Origin: JAAZAI01 sp050942875 | GTDB taxonomy: Bacteria; Verrucomicrobiota; Kiritimatiellia; RFP12; UBA3636 | DNA length: 51,056 nucleotides | Assembly (NCBI GenBank): GCA_050942875.1 | Contig: JBMNOD010000018.1 | Coordinates: 1-51,056 of the forward strand | Reading direction: 5' to 3' | Shown: positions 26,127 to 35,164 of the stretch, piece by piece | How the letters are laid out: every line of letters begins with the position of its first letter | How positions within the stretch are numbered: the first letter of the stretch is position 1 | Made by a program: the position numbers and the translations under genes | Notes under the pieces: generated by a model | What the model saw: the letters and a program-made list of their open reading frames with translations, nothing else | Told to the model about the DNA's origin: nothing | Databases searched by the model: none

Positions 26127-26507
26127 ATGCGTATGGCACAGCGGCAATTGCTCAAACAGTTCATGATCGTTGCTGGTGTTGTGGTCGTCATGGCGATTGT
26201 CTATGACCTTGTGTTGTGGAAGAAAACGCTTGATCGCATTGGCAAGGTTTCGTCTTTCGCTGGTATGCCCGTTGCCGAGGCGGTCGCCCATCTCGAAGAA
26301 AACCGCGATGCGTTACGCATCAGGACGGTGGATCATCGCCAGGAAGCCGACAATGAATGGGCCGTGGTGCAATTGGAGAAGGTCAGTCTTTTGGGAACGA
26401 TTCTGTCATGGCTTTGCGACGGCATCGATGCTTCCATGGGGATCAGCGGAATAGTGCTGCTGGGAGTGGAAGAGGGGCGAATTACAACAACGCAGACCGT
26501 TTTTTAA
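26127..26507 (+). CDS. Small membrane-anchored hypothetical protein
   Basis: 126 residues with a very strong ribosome-binding site directly upstream. One N-terminal membrane segment (about residues 12-29, FMIVAGVVVVMAIVYDLVLW) is followed by a soluble domain containing AVVQLEKVSLLGTILSWLCDG and a final beta-like segment. The N-in/C-out orientation is expected from the preceding Arg/Gln/Lys. No family was recognised. The next gene starts 19 bases downstream on the same strand, and both are lower in GC than the arg genes. Confidence 0.65.
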   Translation: MRMAQRQLLKQFMIVAGVVVVMAIVYDLVLWKKTLDRIGKVSSFAGMPVAEAVAHLEENRDALRIRTVDHRQEADNEWAVVQLEKVSLLGTILSWLCDGIDASMGISGIVLLGVEEGRITTTQTVF

Positions 26508-26526
26508 GAGATCTCCGTCTTTATAA

Positions 26527-27009
26527 ATGAAAAGCTCATTTTCTGCAGGTGCTTTGGAAGGCAAAATCCGCAAGGCTTTTGGGTGCGTTGCCTCGATCGA
26601 TTCGATTTCCGAGGAAGAAGCGCGGGAGTTGAACCATGGAATCAATCGCGTTGACAATGCTTCATTCAAACGGCTTTTACCTTTGCTCATGTTGAGGGAA
26701 ATGCACTCGGAAAACAAATGCTCGTTCCAAGGGACTGGCGACCATCTCGTTTATGTTTTGGATGGGGGACTCGAACAGGGGAAAAGGAACGCGGATCAAA
26801 GCGGTGGTTCGGCGTCTTGTCACATGCAACTCGAATTCAACCAACGCCGTTTTTCCGGGTTCTCAACATCCGAGGCTGACGCCATTCTTGCATGGCTTCG
26901 CGAGGTCGCCATCCCTAAATATGGCGACTTGTGCCACGATGCCATTGCATCCGCAATAAAATTCTGGGAAGGGCGCCTTCGTTCTTGTGAAACAAGTGGC
27001 GTGAAATAA
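26527..27009 (+). CDS. DUF6714-like soluble protein
   Basis: 160 residues. The layout LEGKIRKAFG at the start, FKRLLPLLMLREM near 48, LVYVLDG near 74, then RRFSGFSTSEADAILAWLREV near 108 and IASAIKFWEGRL near the end resembles DUF6714, a small family of unknown function often scattered next to immunity-type genes. The assignment is from memory of the pattern and is tentative. It follows the membrane-anchored gene by 19 bases and is probably co-transcribed. Confidence 0.55.
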   Translation: MKSSFSAGALEGKIRKAFGCVASIDSISEEEARELNHGINRVDNASFKRLLPLLMLREMHSENKCSFQGTGDHLVYVLDGGLEQGKRNADQSGGSASCHMQLEFNQRRFSGFSTSEADAILAWLREVAIPKYGDLCHDAIASAIKFWEGRLRSCETSGVK

Positions 27010-27125
27010 GGGGCTGAAGCGCGCCGCGCCGGGGCGCGGGGGTGGGGGCGAAGCCCCACCCGTACGATATGGAGAAGCGCGGGTGGGTGATGGGGCGAGT
27101 GCTGAGAGCCTCGCGTTCCCAAGGA

Positions 27126-27187
27126 TTTTAGGGGGGCAGACCCCATGATCTACTGACTTTTAGGGGACAGGCCCCAGATTTTACTGA
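27126..27187. repeat. Tandem GGGG-CCCC hairpins
   Basis: Two copies of a roughly 30-base unit (27126-27156 and 27158-27187): TTTTAGGGG, a short loop, CCCC, then a TACTGA end. The hairpins are GGGG-acagg-CCCC and a close variant. A TGATCATGATCA palindrome (27185-27196) follows. A related GGGGTCTGTCCCC hairpin sits near 25875. Confidence 0.65.
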
Positions 27188-27276
27188 TCATGATCAAAAA
27201 TGCCAGTCGTGGCCCGACGCTAATCGCTGAAAACTGCCTTTCCGCTGGATAGGGTGGACGGAAGGTTTTAAATCGC

Positions 27277-27924
27277 TTATTTGCTCAAACCAATCCGTTC
27301 TTGCACCTTTACTGCTTGGGAAACCTTTTCGGCAACATCCGCCGGGGTCACCCGGCAGCCTCCCCCGAAAGAGGCGGCATTGTCCCCGGAGCCGCTCCAA
27401 CGGACAACAACGTTGGTTCCCGTCAAGGCATTGTTCTCGACCGAAGAAGCCATGCCGGTGGCGAGTACGCACAATTCGCCACCTTGTTCCTGGCCAAAAC
27501 AACAAATCATGCGAAACGCCGTTGAAGGAGCAAACCGCACGTCGAATGCGTTTCGCGGCTGTGCATTCATCTGGATTTCCCCAAAATCAACCGTCACCGG
27601 CATGTTGACAGCGCGAACAGGAGGGAGGATTCTTAAAACGATGTCGTTGCCATCCTGCAACCAGAAGCCTTTGTCACCTGATGCGGCGATGCCATACGCA
27701 TCAACGACAACATTCGACATGATCCCATCTGGCGCGACGTGCTGAGCCGTTATTCCAACCACGCGATCAGCCATGGTGTCCACGGCTATGGCGCCAACTT
27801 GCTTGCTGCCTTGAAGAGCGAAAACCACCGGCTTCTTGCCCCCGCCGCCACTCAGGCTGTTCGCCTGCGCGGCAACCGCAACCAGCGAAACGAAAAACAC
27901 CATGAGACCAACCATACGTTTCAT
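27277..27924 (-). CDS. Exported hypothetical protein
   Basis: 215 residues with a signal peptide (MKRMVGLMVFFVSLVAVAAQANS). The mature protein is beta-rich by composition, with GGGGKKPVVFALQGSK, VGITAQHVAPDGIMSNVVVDAYGIA and a paired cysteine site MICCFGQEQGGELC near 140. GGAG lies 10 bases before ATG 27924. No family was recognised. The genes on either side point away from it or are unrelated. Confidence 0.6.
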   Translation of the reverse strand: MKRMVGLMVFFVSLVAVAAQANSLSGGGGKKPVVFALQGSKQVGAIAVDTMADRVVGITAQHVAPDGIMSNVVVDAYGIAASGDKGFWLQDGNDIVLRILPPVRAVNMPVTVDFGEIQMNAQPRNAFDVRFAPSTAFRMICCFGQEQGGELCVLATGMASSVENNALTGTNVVVRWSGSGDNAASFGGGCRVTPADVAEKVSQAVKVQERIGLSK

Positions 27925-28207
27925 AAATCATTGCTCCGCGTCAAGAAATGACATCAGCAGTAAATCATATCCTTGCTGGCTTTGGCAATGGTTTTTACAA
28001 TAAGGAATGGACAGGATTAAAAGATTGACAGGATTCGGCTTGTTCTTGGGGGCGGGGGTGGGGGATTGGGTGGGCACGCGGTGCCCACCCACGGGAGAAG
28101 CGCGGGTGGGGAGCGGGGCGAGTGCGGAACCCCCTAACCCCTAGCCGCTAGCCGCTGGCCGCTGAAAACGGCAAACTGGCCGCCGACCGATTGCGCAAAA
28201 CTTCCAT
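27925..28207. other. Repeat-bearing spacer upstream of argJ
   Basis: No gene is seen. It carries the second copy of the AAGATTGACAGGATTCGG block (28021-28053), a perfect 9-bp hairpin GGGTGGGCA/TGCCCACCC (28068-28090), a GAGAAGCGCGGGTGGG string also present near 27070, and CTAGCCGCTAGCCGCTGG units at 28140-28160. Confidence 0.6.
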
Positions 28208-28236
28208 TAGACATTGGAGGGTGGTTGTGGCATAAT
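28208..28236 (+). promoter_or_regulatory. Sigma70-like promoter of the arg operon
   Basis: TAGACA (28208-28213), 17 bases, CATAAT (28231-28236), with the argJ ATG at 28297. A small inverted repeat TTCCA/TGGAA (28242-28258) lies at the expected transcription start and could be a regulator site. Confidence 0.55.
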
Positions 28237-28296
28237 GAATCTTCCAATTTGCATGGAATCCCCGTCGTTTGCAGCGAACGGAGGGGACTGATCGAT

Positions 28297-29514
28297 ATGA
28301 ACACTGAATTTGAATGGCTAACAGGCGGGGGGGTGACCTCCGCGCAAGGGTTCCTGGCTTGCGGCGTGGCCGCGGGCATCAAGGCGAACCGGAACGACAT
28401 GGCGATGGTGCTCTCGGAGCGTCCGGCCACGGCGGCGGGGCTCTTCACCTCGAACCGGGCCGCTGCCGCGCCGGTGGTGGTGGATCGAGAGCGGGTGGCG
28501 TCGGGCCGCTGCCGCGGGGTGGTGGTCAACGCCGGCTGCGCGAACGCCTGCACGGGGCCGGGGGGCTTTGCCGACGCCGTGGCGATGGCGAAGATGGCGG
28601 CCGACGCCGTCCAGGTGCCGGAGTCCGAGATGCTGGTGAGCTCGACGGGGACGATCGGGCGTCGGCTGCCGATGGATCGCGTCGCCGAGGGCGTCCGGCT
28701 GGCGAAGGGCGCGTTGCGCCGGGACGGCGGGGACGAGGCCGCCCATGCGATCATGACGACCGACACGGTGGCCAAGCAGGCCGCGTTGCGCGTGCGCATC
28801 GGCGGCGCGGACGTGGTGGTCGGCGGCATGTGCAAGGGCGCCGGGATGATTTGCCCGAACCTGGCGACGATGCTGTGCTACATCACGACGGACGCGGCGA
28901 TCGAGCCGGCCGACCTCGACGCGGCGCTGCGCCGCGCGGCCGGGCGTTCGTTCAACCGCATCACGGTGGATGGCGACCAGAGCACGAACGACTCGCTCGT
29001 CGTCTTCGCCAACGGGGCTTCCGGCGTGGCGATTCCCGCCGCGCCGCATCCCGACTTCGAGCGTTTCGCCGAGGCGCTGGGCGCCGTGGCGGAGTCGCTG
29101 GCGAAGCAGATCGTGGCCGATGGCGAGGGGGCGACGAAGTTCGTCACCGTGGCCGTCGACGGCGCGGCGAGCGATGCCGATGCGCTGCTGGCGGCGCGGG
29201 CCGTGGCGAATTCGCCGCTGTTCAAGACGGCGTGCTTCGGAGCCGATCCGAACTGGGGCCGCGTGATTTGCGCGGTCGGGAATTCGGGGGCCGCCTTCGA
29301 TGCGATGAAGACGCGGATTTTCTTCGACGACGTGTGCGCCTACGACCGCGGGGCGGTCGCCGACGCGGCGGCCAACGAGCGGCTGGCGAAGGTGATGGCG
29401 AATCCGGCGTTCACGACGCGGATCGACCTGGGCCTGGGCGACGGGAGCGACGCGGTCTACACCTGCGATTTCTCCTATGAGTATGTGAAGATCAACGGGG
29501 AGTACACGACATGA
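28297..29514 (+). CDS. argJ: Bifunctional glutamate N-acetyltransferase / N-acetylglutamate synthase ArgJ
   Basis: 405 residues from ATG 28297 (GGAGGGG upstream; a GTG at 28225 overlaps the promoter). ArgJ transfers acetyl from N-acetylornithine to glutamate, closing the acetyl cycle of arginine synthesis. The autoproteolysis site is in KGAGMICPNLATML, with the nucleophile Thr191. Other landmarks are TSNRAAAAPV and the C-terminal FGADPNWGR. It overlaps argB by 4 bases (ATGA), indicating translational coupling. Confidence 0.96.
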   Translation: MNTEFEWLTGGGVTSAQGFLACGVAAGIKANRNDMAMVLSERPATAAGLFTSNRAAAAPVVVDRERVASGRCRGVVVNAGCANACTGPGGFADAVAMAKMAADAVQVPESEMLVSSTGTIGRRLPMDRVAEGVRLAKGALRRDGGDEAAHAIMTTDTVAKQAALRVRIGGADVVVGGMCKGAGMICPNLATMLCYITTDAAIEPADLDAALRRAAGRSFNRITVDGDQSTNDSLVVFANGASGVAIPAAPHPDFERFAEALGAVAESLAKQIVADGEGATKFVTVAVDGAASDADALLAARAVANSPLFKTACFGADPNWGRVICAVGNSGAAFDAMKTRIFFDDVCAYDRGAVADAAANERLAKVMANPAFTTRIDLGLGDGSDAVYTCDFSYEYVKINGEYTT

Positions 29515-30419
29515 GCGCCAACACAACCGTCCAACCGCCGGCCATGGACGCGGTGATCGCGAAGGCGGACGCGCTGATCGAGGCGCTGCCGTACATCGCC
29601 CGCTTCAAGGGCGAGATGATCGTCGTGAAGCTCGGCGGCAGCGTCATGGAGAGCGCCGCGGACCTGAAGTCCATCTTGACGGACATCGCCTTCATGAAGG
29701 TGGTGGGCATGCGTCCGATCGTGGTGCATGGCGGCGGCAAGGCGATTTCGCGCGGGCTTCAGCGCGCGGGCGTCGAGACGAGCTTCGTCCAGGGGCTGCG
29801 CGTCACGGACGCGGCCTCGATCCACATCGTCGAGGACGTCATCAAGAACGAAGTCAATGCGGAGGTCGTGCGCATTCTGCGCGAGGCGGGCGTCGATGCG
29901 CGGCCGCTGCACGGCGAGCGGATTTTCTTTGCGAACCGCAAGACGGGTCGCGACCCCGCCACGGGCGCCACGCTCGACTGGGGCTACGTGGGCGTGCCGA
30001 TGGCGGTGGACACGGGGCCGGTGCTCGAGCTGCTCCACGAGGGCGCGGTGCCGGCCATTTGCCCGCTGGGCCGCGGCCCGGACGGGCTTGTGTACAACAT
30101 CAATGCGGACACGGCGGCCGCGGCGCTGGCGAAGGGCCTGCGCGCGCGCAAGCTGGCCTTCGTCTCGGACGTGCCGGGGCTGTTGCGCGATCCCGCGGAT
30201 CCCGCCTCGCTCATCGACACGCTTCACGCGGCCGACGCGCCGGCGTTGATGGAGCAGGGCGTTGTGGGCGGCGGCATGCTGCCGAAGATTCAGAGCTGCC
30301 TCGAAGCGCTGGAGGCGGGGGTGCGCAAGGTCCATCTTGTCGATGGGCGCATGCCGCATTCACTTTTGCTGGAGATTTTCACTAACAAAGGCGTTGGAAC
30401 GGAGATTGTCAGTTCATGA
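29511..30419 (+). CDS. argB: Acetylglutamate kinase ArgB
   Basis: 302 residues. The amino-acid kinase fold shows VVKLGGSVM (near 41), PIVVHGGGKAIS (near 72), and ADTAAAALAKGL with FVSDVPGLL in the ATP-binding half. It phosphorylates N-acetylglutamate. GGGMLPKI near 260 is also typical. It overlaps argJ and argD by 4 bases on each side. The protein has an N-terminal extension of about 20 residues before the first conserved helix, a feature associated with arginine-sensitive kinases, but sensitivity cannot be claimed. Confidence 0.96.
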   Translation: MSANTTVQPPAMDAVIAKADALIEALPYIARFKGEMIVVKLGGSVMESAADLKSILTDIAFMKVVGMRPIVVHGGGKAISRGLQRAGVETSFVQGLRVTDAASIHIVEDVIKNEVNAEVVRILREAGVDARPLHGERIFFANRKTGRDPATGATLDWGYVGVPMAVDTGPVLELLHEGAVPAICPLGRGPDGLVYNINADTAAAALAKGLRARKLAFVSDVPGLLRDPADPASLIDTLHAADAPALMEQGVVGGGMLPKIQSCLEALEAGVRKVHLVDGRMPHSLLLEIFTNKGVGTEIVSS

Positions 30420-31663
30420 GCAAGAAGAAGAACGAAAACGAGGAAATCGCGGCGCTTTGCGGCGATTTCATGATGAACACCTATTCGAAGACGGCCACGA
30501 TCGTGCGCGGGGAGGGGTGCCGTGTCTGGGACGCCCGCAACTTCGTGTACCTGGATTTCACGGCCGGCATTTCGGTCCACAACGTGGGCCATGCCCATCC
30601 GAAGGTCGTCGAGGCGATCCAGAAGCAGGCCGCGACGCTCGCGCATTGCTCGAACCTCTTCTACACGCCGATGCAGGGGCTGCTCGCGCAGAAGCTCTCG
30701 TTGATCGGCCTGGGCGGCAAGGCGTTCCTCTGCAACTCGGGCGCCGAGGCGAACGAGGCGATGATCAAGCTGGCCCGCCTGTACGGCCACGAACAGGGCC
30801 GCTACGAGATCATCTGCATGAAGAACTCGTTCCACGGCCGCACGATGGCCACGCTGTCCGCCACGGGGCAGAGCAAGGTGCAGAAGGGCTTCGACCCGCT
30901 GCTCGTGGGCTTCGAGTTCGCGGACTTCAACGACCTGGAGTCGGTCAAGGCGCTGGTCAACGAGCGCACGGTCGGCATCCTGCTCGAGTGCGTCCAGGGC
31001 GAGGGCGGCGTGATTCCCGCCACGCCCGAGTTCATGAAGGGCGTGCGCGAGCTTTGCGACGAGAAGGATCTGGTCATGATGTGCGACGAGATCCAGTGCG
31101 GCATGGGCCGCACGGGCACGTGGTTCGGCTGGCAGCAGTACGACGTGAAGCCCGACGTCTGCACGCTGGCGAAGGCGCTGGGCGGCGGTCTGCCGCTGGG
31201 TGCGCTGCTGGCCTCGCCGAAGTTTTCCGAGGTCTTCAAGCCCGGCAGCCACGGCTCGACCTTTGGCGGCAACCCCGTCGCGTGCGCGGCCGCCCTGGCC
31301 GTGATCCAGGCGATCGAGGACGAGAAGCTGCTTGACGCGGCCGCCCAGTACGGCAAGCTCTTCATGGAGGGCCTCCAGCAGTTCGTCGAGCAGTACGAGC
31401 CGATTCTCGAGGTGCGCGGGATGGGGCTGATGATCGGCCTCGTGGTCGACGGCAACGCCGCGGACATCGTGGACAACCTGCGCCTGGGCGGCTTGCTCGC
31501 CTGCGTGGCGGGGCCGAACGTCGTGCGCTTCCTGCCGCCGCTCTGCATCTCGGACAAGGATCTGGAGGAGGCGCTCGACATGATCGGCGAGACGCTCGAC
31601 GAGATGTTCGGCGAGGACGCCGAGGACGGGGAGGACGCCGGGGACGGGGAGGACGCCGAATAG
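30416..31663 (+). CDS. argD: Acetylornithine aminotransferase ArgD
   Basis: 415 residues. This class III PLP aminotransferase has CNSGAEANEAMIKLAR near 103, SFHGRTMATLSATGQ, MMCDEIQCGMGRTG near 222, and the PLP-lysine in LAKALGGGLPLGA near 256. It converts N-acetylglutamate semialdehyde to N-acetylornithine. After the normal end of the family (DMIGETLDEMF) comes an acidic repeat tail, GEDAEDGEDAGDGEDAE, encoded by tandem GAGGACGCC/GGGGAC units and not typical of ArgD. Confidence 0.93.
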   Translation: MSKKKNENEEIAALCGDFMMNTYSKTATIVRGEGCRVWDARNFVYLDFTAGISVHNVGHAHPKVVEAIQKQAATLAHCSNLFYTPMQGLLAQKLSLIGLGGKAFLCNSGAEANEAMIKLARLYGHEQGRYEIICMKNSFHGRTMATLSATGQSKVQKGFDPLLVGFEFADFNDLESVKALVNERTVGILLECVQGEGGVIPATPEFMKGVRELCDEKDLVMMCDEIQCGMGRTGTWFGWQQYDVKPDVCTLAKALGGGLPLGALLASPKFSEVFKPGSHGSTFGGNPVACAAALAVIQAIEDEKLLDAAAQYGKLFMEGLQQFVEQYEPILEVRGMGLMIGLVVDGNAADIVDNLRLGGLLACVAGPNVVRFLPPLCISDKDLEEALDMIGETLDEMFGEDAEDGEDAGDGEDAE

Positions 31664-31746
31664 CCGGCGTCCGGAAGGGCAAGGAACCAAGGAATGGAGA
31701 ACAGAGGCATTTGCGCCGGGGACGCCGGCAGAACGGGAGCATTGAC

Positions 31747-32985
31747 ATGGCACTGACAGTGAGTCAATTGGAGGGACGCCGGATCGGCATCTGCGTCTCG
31801 GGTGGTTTGGACAGCAAGACGATCGCGATGCGGCTCAAGCAGGCCGGCGCGGACGTGCTGTGCTTCACGGCGGATCTCGGCCAGCCGGACGAGAAGGACA
31901 TCCGCGACGTGGCGAAGAAGATGGCGCCCTGCGGCGTCGAGACGGTGATCGTCGATTGCCGCGACGAGATGGCGGAGGCGTGCTTCCGCGCGATCCTGGC
32001 GCAGGCGGCGTACGATGGCGGCTACTGGAACTCCACGGGCCTCGGGCGCGCCGTCACGGTCCGCAAGCTCGTGCAGGAGATGAAGGCGCGCGGCATCACC
32101 GTGCTGGCGCACGGCGCGACCGGCCGCGGCAACGACCAGATGCGCTTCGAGCGCTACACGCACCAGTTCGCCCCCGAGATGGACGTCTACGCCCCGTGGC
32201 GCGACGCCGCGCTGCTGACGGAGTTCCCGGGCCGGACGCAGATGTGCGAGTATCTGGCGAAGCACGGCATCGTGGCGTTCCCGGGCGGGAAGAAGCGCTA
32301 TTCCACCGACGGGAACCTGGCCGGTCTTTCGCACGAAGCCGAGGATTTGGAGAGCCTGGAGACGGCCATGACGATCGTGGAGCCGACGATGGGCGTGTGG
32401 CCCATGCAGGCGCCGGACAAGATCGAGACCGTCGCGATCGTCTTCGAGAAGGGGCGGGCGGTCGCGATCAACGGCGAGCGGCTTTCGCCGTTCGACCTGA
32501 TGGTCAAGGCCAACCAGATCGCCGGCCGCAACGGCGTCGGGTTGAGCCACGCGCTCGAAAACCGCATCATCGGCACGAAGAGCCGCGGCGTGTACGAGGC
32601 GCCGGGCATGGAGATGCTGGCGCAGGCGCTGCGCTACGTGTACCAGGCGGTGCTCGACAAGCGCGCCACCACGATGTTCGGCGAGCTGTCGCGCTTCATC
32701 GGCGTGCAGATTTACGAGGCCCGCTACTACGACCTCGCCACCGAGGCCGCCTTCGCCGCCCTCGGGACGTATGCGGCGCATGCGTCGGGCACGGTGGAGG
32801 TGGGCCTGTACAAGGGCAGCATCCTCTTCCAGTCGCTCACGGGCGTGAAGGCGTCGCTCTACTTCGAGGAAGACGCCTCGATGGAGGCGAGCGACGGACT
32901 CAACCCCGTCAGCTCGCAGGGATTCGCCGAGATTCAGAGCGTCGAGGCGCGCTCAATGGCCAAGGCCGGCCAGGTGAAGGCCTGA
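31747..32985 (+). CDS. argG: Argininosuccinate synthase ArgG
   Basis: 412 residues from ATG 31747 (GGGAG upstream). It joins citrulline and aspartate using ATP. The pyrophosphatase loop is CVSGGLDSKT (residues about 17-26), followed by LAHGATGRGNDQMRFE near 118, KKRYSTDGNLAGLSHEAED near 182, and the C-terminal SSQGFAEIQS. The 83-base gap after argD is free of an obvious terminator, so it may be read from the argJ promoter. argC, argF and argH are not in the window. Confidence 0.94.
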   Translation: MALTVSQLEGRRIGICVSGGLDSKTIAMRLKQAGADVLCFTADLGQPDEKDIRDVAKKMAPCGVETVIVDCRDEMAEACFRAILAQAAYDGGYWNSTGLGRAVTVRKLVQEMKARGITVLAHGATGRGNDQMRFERYTHQFAPEMDVYAPWRDAALLTEFPGRTQMCEYLAKHGIVAFPGGKKRYSTDGNLAGLSHEAEDLESLETAMTIVEPTMGVWPMQAPDKIETVAIVFEKGRAVAINGERLSPFDLMVKANQIAGRNGVGLSHALENRIIGTKSRGVYEAPGMEMLAQALRYVYQAVLDKRATTMFGELSRFIGVQIYEARYYDLATEAAFAALGTYAAHASGTVEVGLYKGSILFQSLTGVKASLYFEEDASMEASDGLNPVSSQGFAEIQSVEARSMAKAGQVKA

Positions 32986-33004
32986 TCAAAGGGAGAGACA
33001 AGCC

Positions 33005-34459
33005 ATGGCAAACGAAAATGATGCAGTCGCAACCCAGGGCGCGACGACGACCGAGACTGAGCAAGCAGTTCAGGTTCCTCAGAACATCCGCAACCTCCAC
33101 GGCAAGGCCCTGGCCGCCTTGGAGCGCAACAACCCGGACATCGCGATCGATATCTTTTTGCGATGCGTGGAGCAGTGCCCGGGGTTCACGGCCGCGCGCC
33201 GCAATCTGCGCCTGACGCAGATCGCCCGCTACAAGGCCGCCAACAAGCACAACTCCCTTGCGCACCGTCTGCCCTCGATCCCCGGCATGATCAAGTCGAT
33301 GAAGATCCAAGGGCTGATGAAGGCCGGCAAGTACGACGAGGCGCTTGTTGAAAGCGAAAAGCTCATGCTTCTCAACCCGCTGAACGTTTCCTACATCAGG
33401 CTGCTCGCCAAGGCCGCCATCGGCGCCGGGTACACAGAGGATGGCCTGATGTCCGTCGAAATCGTGCGCGAGCACCTGCCGGCCGGAAGCCTGCCGATTA
33501 TCGAGCTGCTGGGCCGCCTCTACTTCGAGGTGAAGAACTACCGCAAGGCACGTGAGTTCCTTGAACGCGTCCATCGCGCCCGCCCGAACGATGCCGAGAT
33601 TGCGACCATGCTCAAGAACAGCGAGGCGCTTGCCACGCTTGACGCGGGCTGGGAGCAATCCAGCGAGGAAGGCGATTTCCGTGTCGCCCTCGCCAACGAG
33701 GAACAAGCTGTCAAGCTGGAGCAAGAGAGCAAGATGGTCAAGTCGGCGGACGACGCCGAGTCGCTCATCGAGGAGGCGCTCAAGAAGATCGAGGCCGAGC
33801 CCAGGAACATCAACTACTACCTCAGCCTCGTCAGCCTCTACGCGCAGCAGAAGCGCTTCGACGACGCGCTTCAGACGGTCGAGAAGGCGCGCGAGCTGAT
33901 TGGCGCCGATGCCGAGCTCGATCGCCGCTATTCCAACATCATGGTCGCGAAGTTCGACGCCGAGATCGCCGCCCTGCGTGGAGCGGGCGATGCGAACGGC
34001 GCCGTGGAGAAGGAGACGGAGCGCAACCAGTACATCTTCGACGACATCGCCGACCGCGTGCAGCGCTACCCCAACGACCAGCATCTGCGCTACGAGCTGG
34101 GCTTGCAGTACTTCAAGTACGACCACATCGACGAAGCCATCCAGCAGTTCCAGATCGCGCAGCGCAACCCCAAGGATCGCGTGTCGGCGCTCTACCACCT
34201 GGCGCTCTGCTTCCGCAAGAAGGGGCTGCTCGACATGGCCGTCTCGCAGCTTGAACAGGCGCTGGAGTTCATCCCCGGCATGTCCAACGAAAAGCTCGAA
34301 ATCCTCTACCTGCTCGGTGAAGTCACGCTTGAGGAAGGCAACCTGGACGAAGCGGCGAAGCACTTCAAGGAAGTGTACAAGGTTGACGTCACCTACCGTG
34401 ACATCGGCAAGTACATCGAGAAGATCTACGCAGCCCAGAAGAAGGAGAAAAGTGAGTAG
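33005..34459 (+). CDS. TPR-repeat protein
   Basis: 484 residues without signal peptide or membrane segment. Tetratricopeptide repeats are scattered along the length: LHGKALAALERNNPDIAIDIF near 30, LMKAGKYDEALVESEKLM near 103, LGRLYFEVKNYRKAREFLERV near 170, YLSLVSLYAQQKRFDDALQTV near 273, YELGLQYFKYDHIDEAIQQF near 365, LYHLALCFRKKGLLDMAVSQL near 400 and LLGEVTLEEGNLDEAAKHF near 438. A charged, possibly coiled segment lies near 235-260. It starts 19 bases after argG and ends 4 bases before the LysM lipoprotein gene. Confidence 0.85.
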   Translation: MANENDAVATQGATTTETEQAVQVPQNIRNLHGKALAALERNNPDIAIDIFLRCVEQCPGFTAARRNLRLTQIARYKAANKHNSLAHRLPSIPGMIKSMKIQGLMKAGKYDEALVESEKLMLLNPLNVSYIRLLAKAAIGAGYTEDGLMSVEIVREHLPAGSLPIIELLGRLYFEVKNYRKAREFLERVHRARPNDAEIATMLKNSEALATLDAGWEQSSEEGDFRVALANEEQAVKLEQESKMVKSADDAESLIEEALKKIEAEPRNINYYLSLVSLYAQQKRFDDALQTVEKARELIGADAELDRRYSNIMVAKFDAEIAALRGAGDANGAVEKETERNQYIFDDIADRVQRYPNDQHLRYELGLQYFKYDHIDEAIQQFQIAQRNPKDRVSALYHLALCFRKKGLLDMAVSQLEQALEFIPGMSNEKLEILYLLGEVTLEEGNLDEAAKHFKEVYKVDVTYRDIGKYIEKIYAAQKKEKSE

Positions 34460-34463
34460 CCGC

Positions 34464-35105
34464 ATGAAACACCATTGCAACGCCTTCGCCTTCGCGCTGC
34501 TTGCGCTCGTGGCGGCCGGCTGCGTGACCACCGACGAAACGGGGCGCACGGTGCTCGGCTCCCCGCGCGGTTCGGGCTATCGCCAGCCCTCGCCGCGCGA
34601 GGTCGAAGAGGCCCGGCGCGAGGCGCGGATGGTCGAGCTGGAGAGCTCGGTCCGCCGCTTGCAAGCCGAGCTCGACAGCGTCGGCTCGTCGATCAACACC
34701 GTCTCGCAGAAGGCGGACTCCTCGATGCAGCAGAGCGCCTCGGGCGCGAGCGACGCCGCGTCGCTTCGCGCGGAGATCGCGTCGCTCCGGCGCGACGTCG
34801 AGTCGCAGAACGCCGCGCTCAAGGCCATTCCCGCCTCGTTCAGCAAGCTGCTGGAAGAGAACAACCGGGCGCTGATGGCCGATGTCGACGCGCGCATCAA
34901 GGCCGCCGCCGCGCGCCGGAACACCGGCTCGTCGCGCCCGAGCGGCTCGGGCAAGTTCTACGAGCACGAGGTCGAGGCGGGGCAGACGCTGTCCGTGATC
35001 GCCCGGGAGTACGGCGTGACGATGAACGAGATCATGCAGGAAAACAACATCCGCAACCCCGAGCTCATCCGCGTGGGCGACAAGTTGCTGATCCCGGTGC
35101 GATGA
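34464..35105 (+). CDS. LysM-domain lipoprotein with coiled coil
   Basis: 213 residues from ATG 34464. The signal peptide ends in a lipobox (LVAAGC, Cys at about residue 20), so the protein is expected to be a lipid-anchored envelope protein. A heptad-rich coiled coil spans about 45-145 (VEEARREARMVELESSVRRL onward). The C-terminal 45 residues are one LysM module (YEHEVEAGQTLSVIAREYG, then NIRNPELIRVGDKLLIPV), which binds peptidoglycan glycans. It is paired with the upstream TPR gene, from which it is separated by only 4 bases. Confidence 0.88.
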   Translation: MKHHCNAFAFALLALVAAGCVTTDETGRTVLGSPRGSGYRQPSPREVEEARREARMVELESSVRRLQAELDSVGSSINTVSQKADSSMQQSASGASDAASLRAEIASLRRDVESQNAALKAIPASFSKLLEENNRALMADVDARIKAAAARRNTGSSRPSGSGKFYEHEVEAGQTLSVIAREYGVTMNEIMQENNIRNPELIRVGDKLLIPVR

Positions 35106-35164
35106 CCAACTTGCGGAACCCGACTGTTTTTAATTAACCCGAATTTTTGATAGACAGGTGTGAT

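Noticed and set aside
30290..32781. Long minus-strand frames opposite argD and argG
   Set aside because: Antisense shadows; the plus-strand enzymes have complete motifs.
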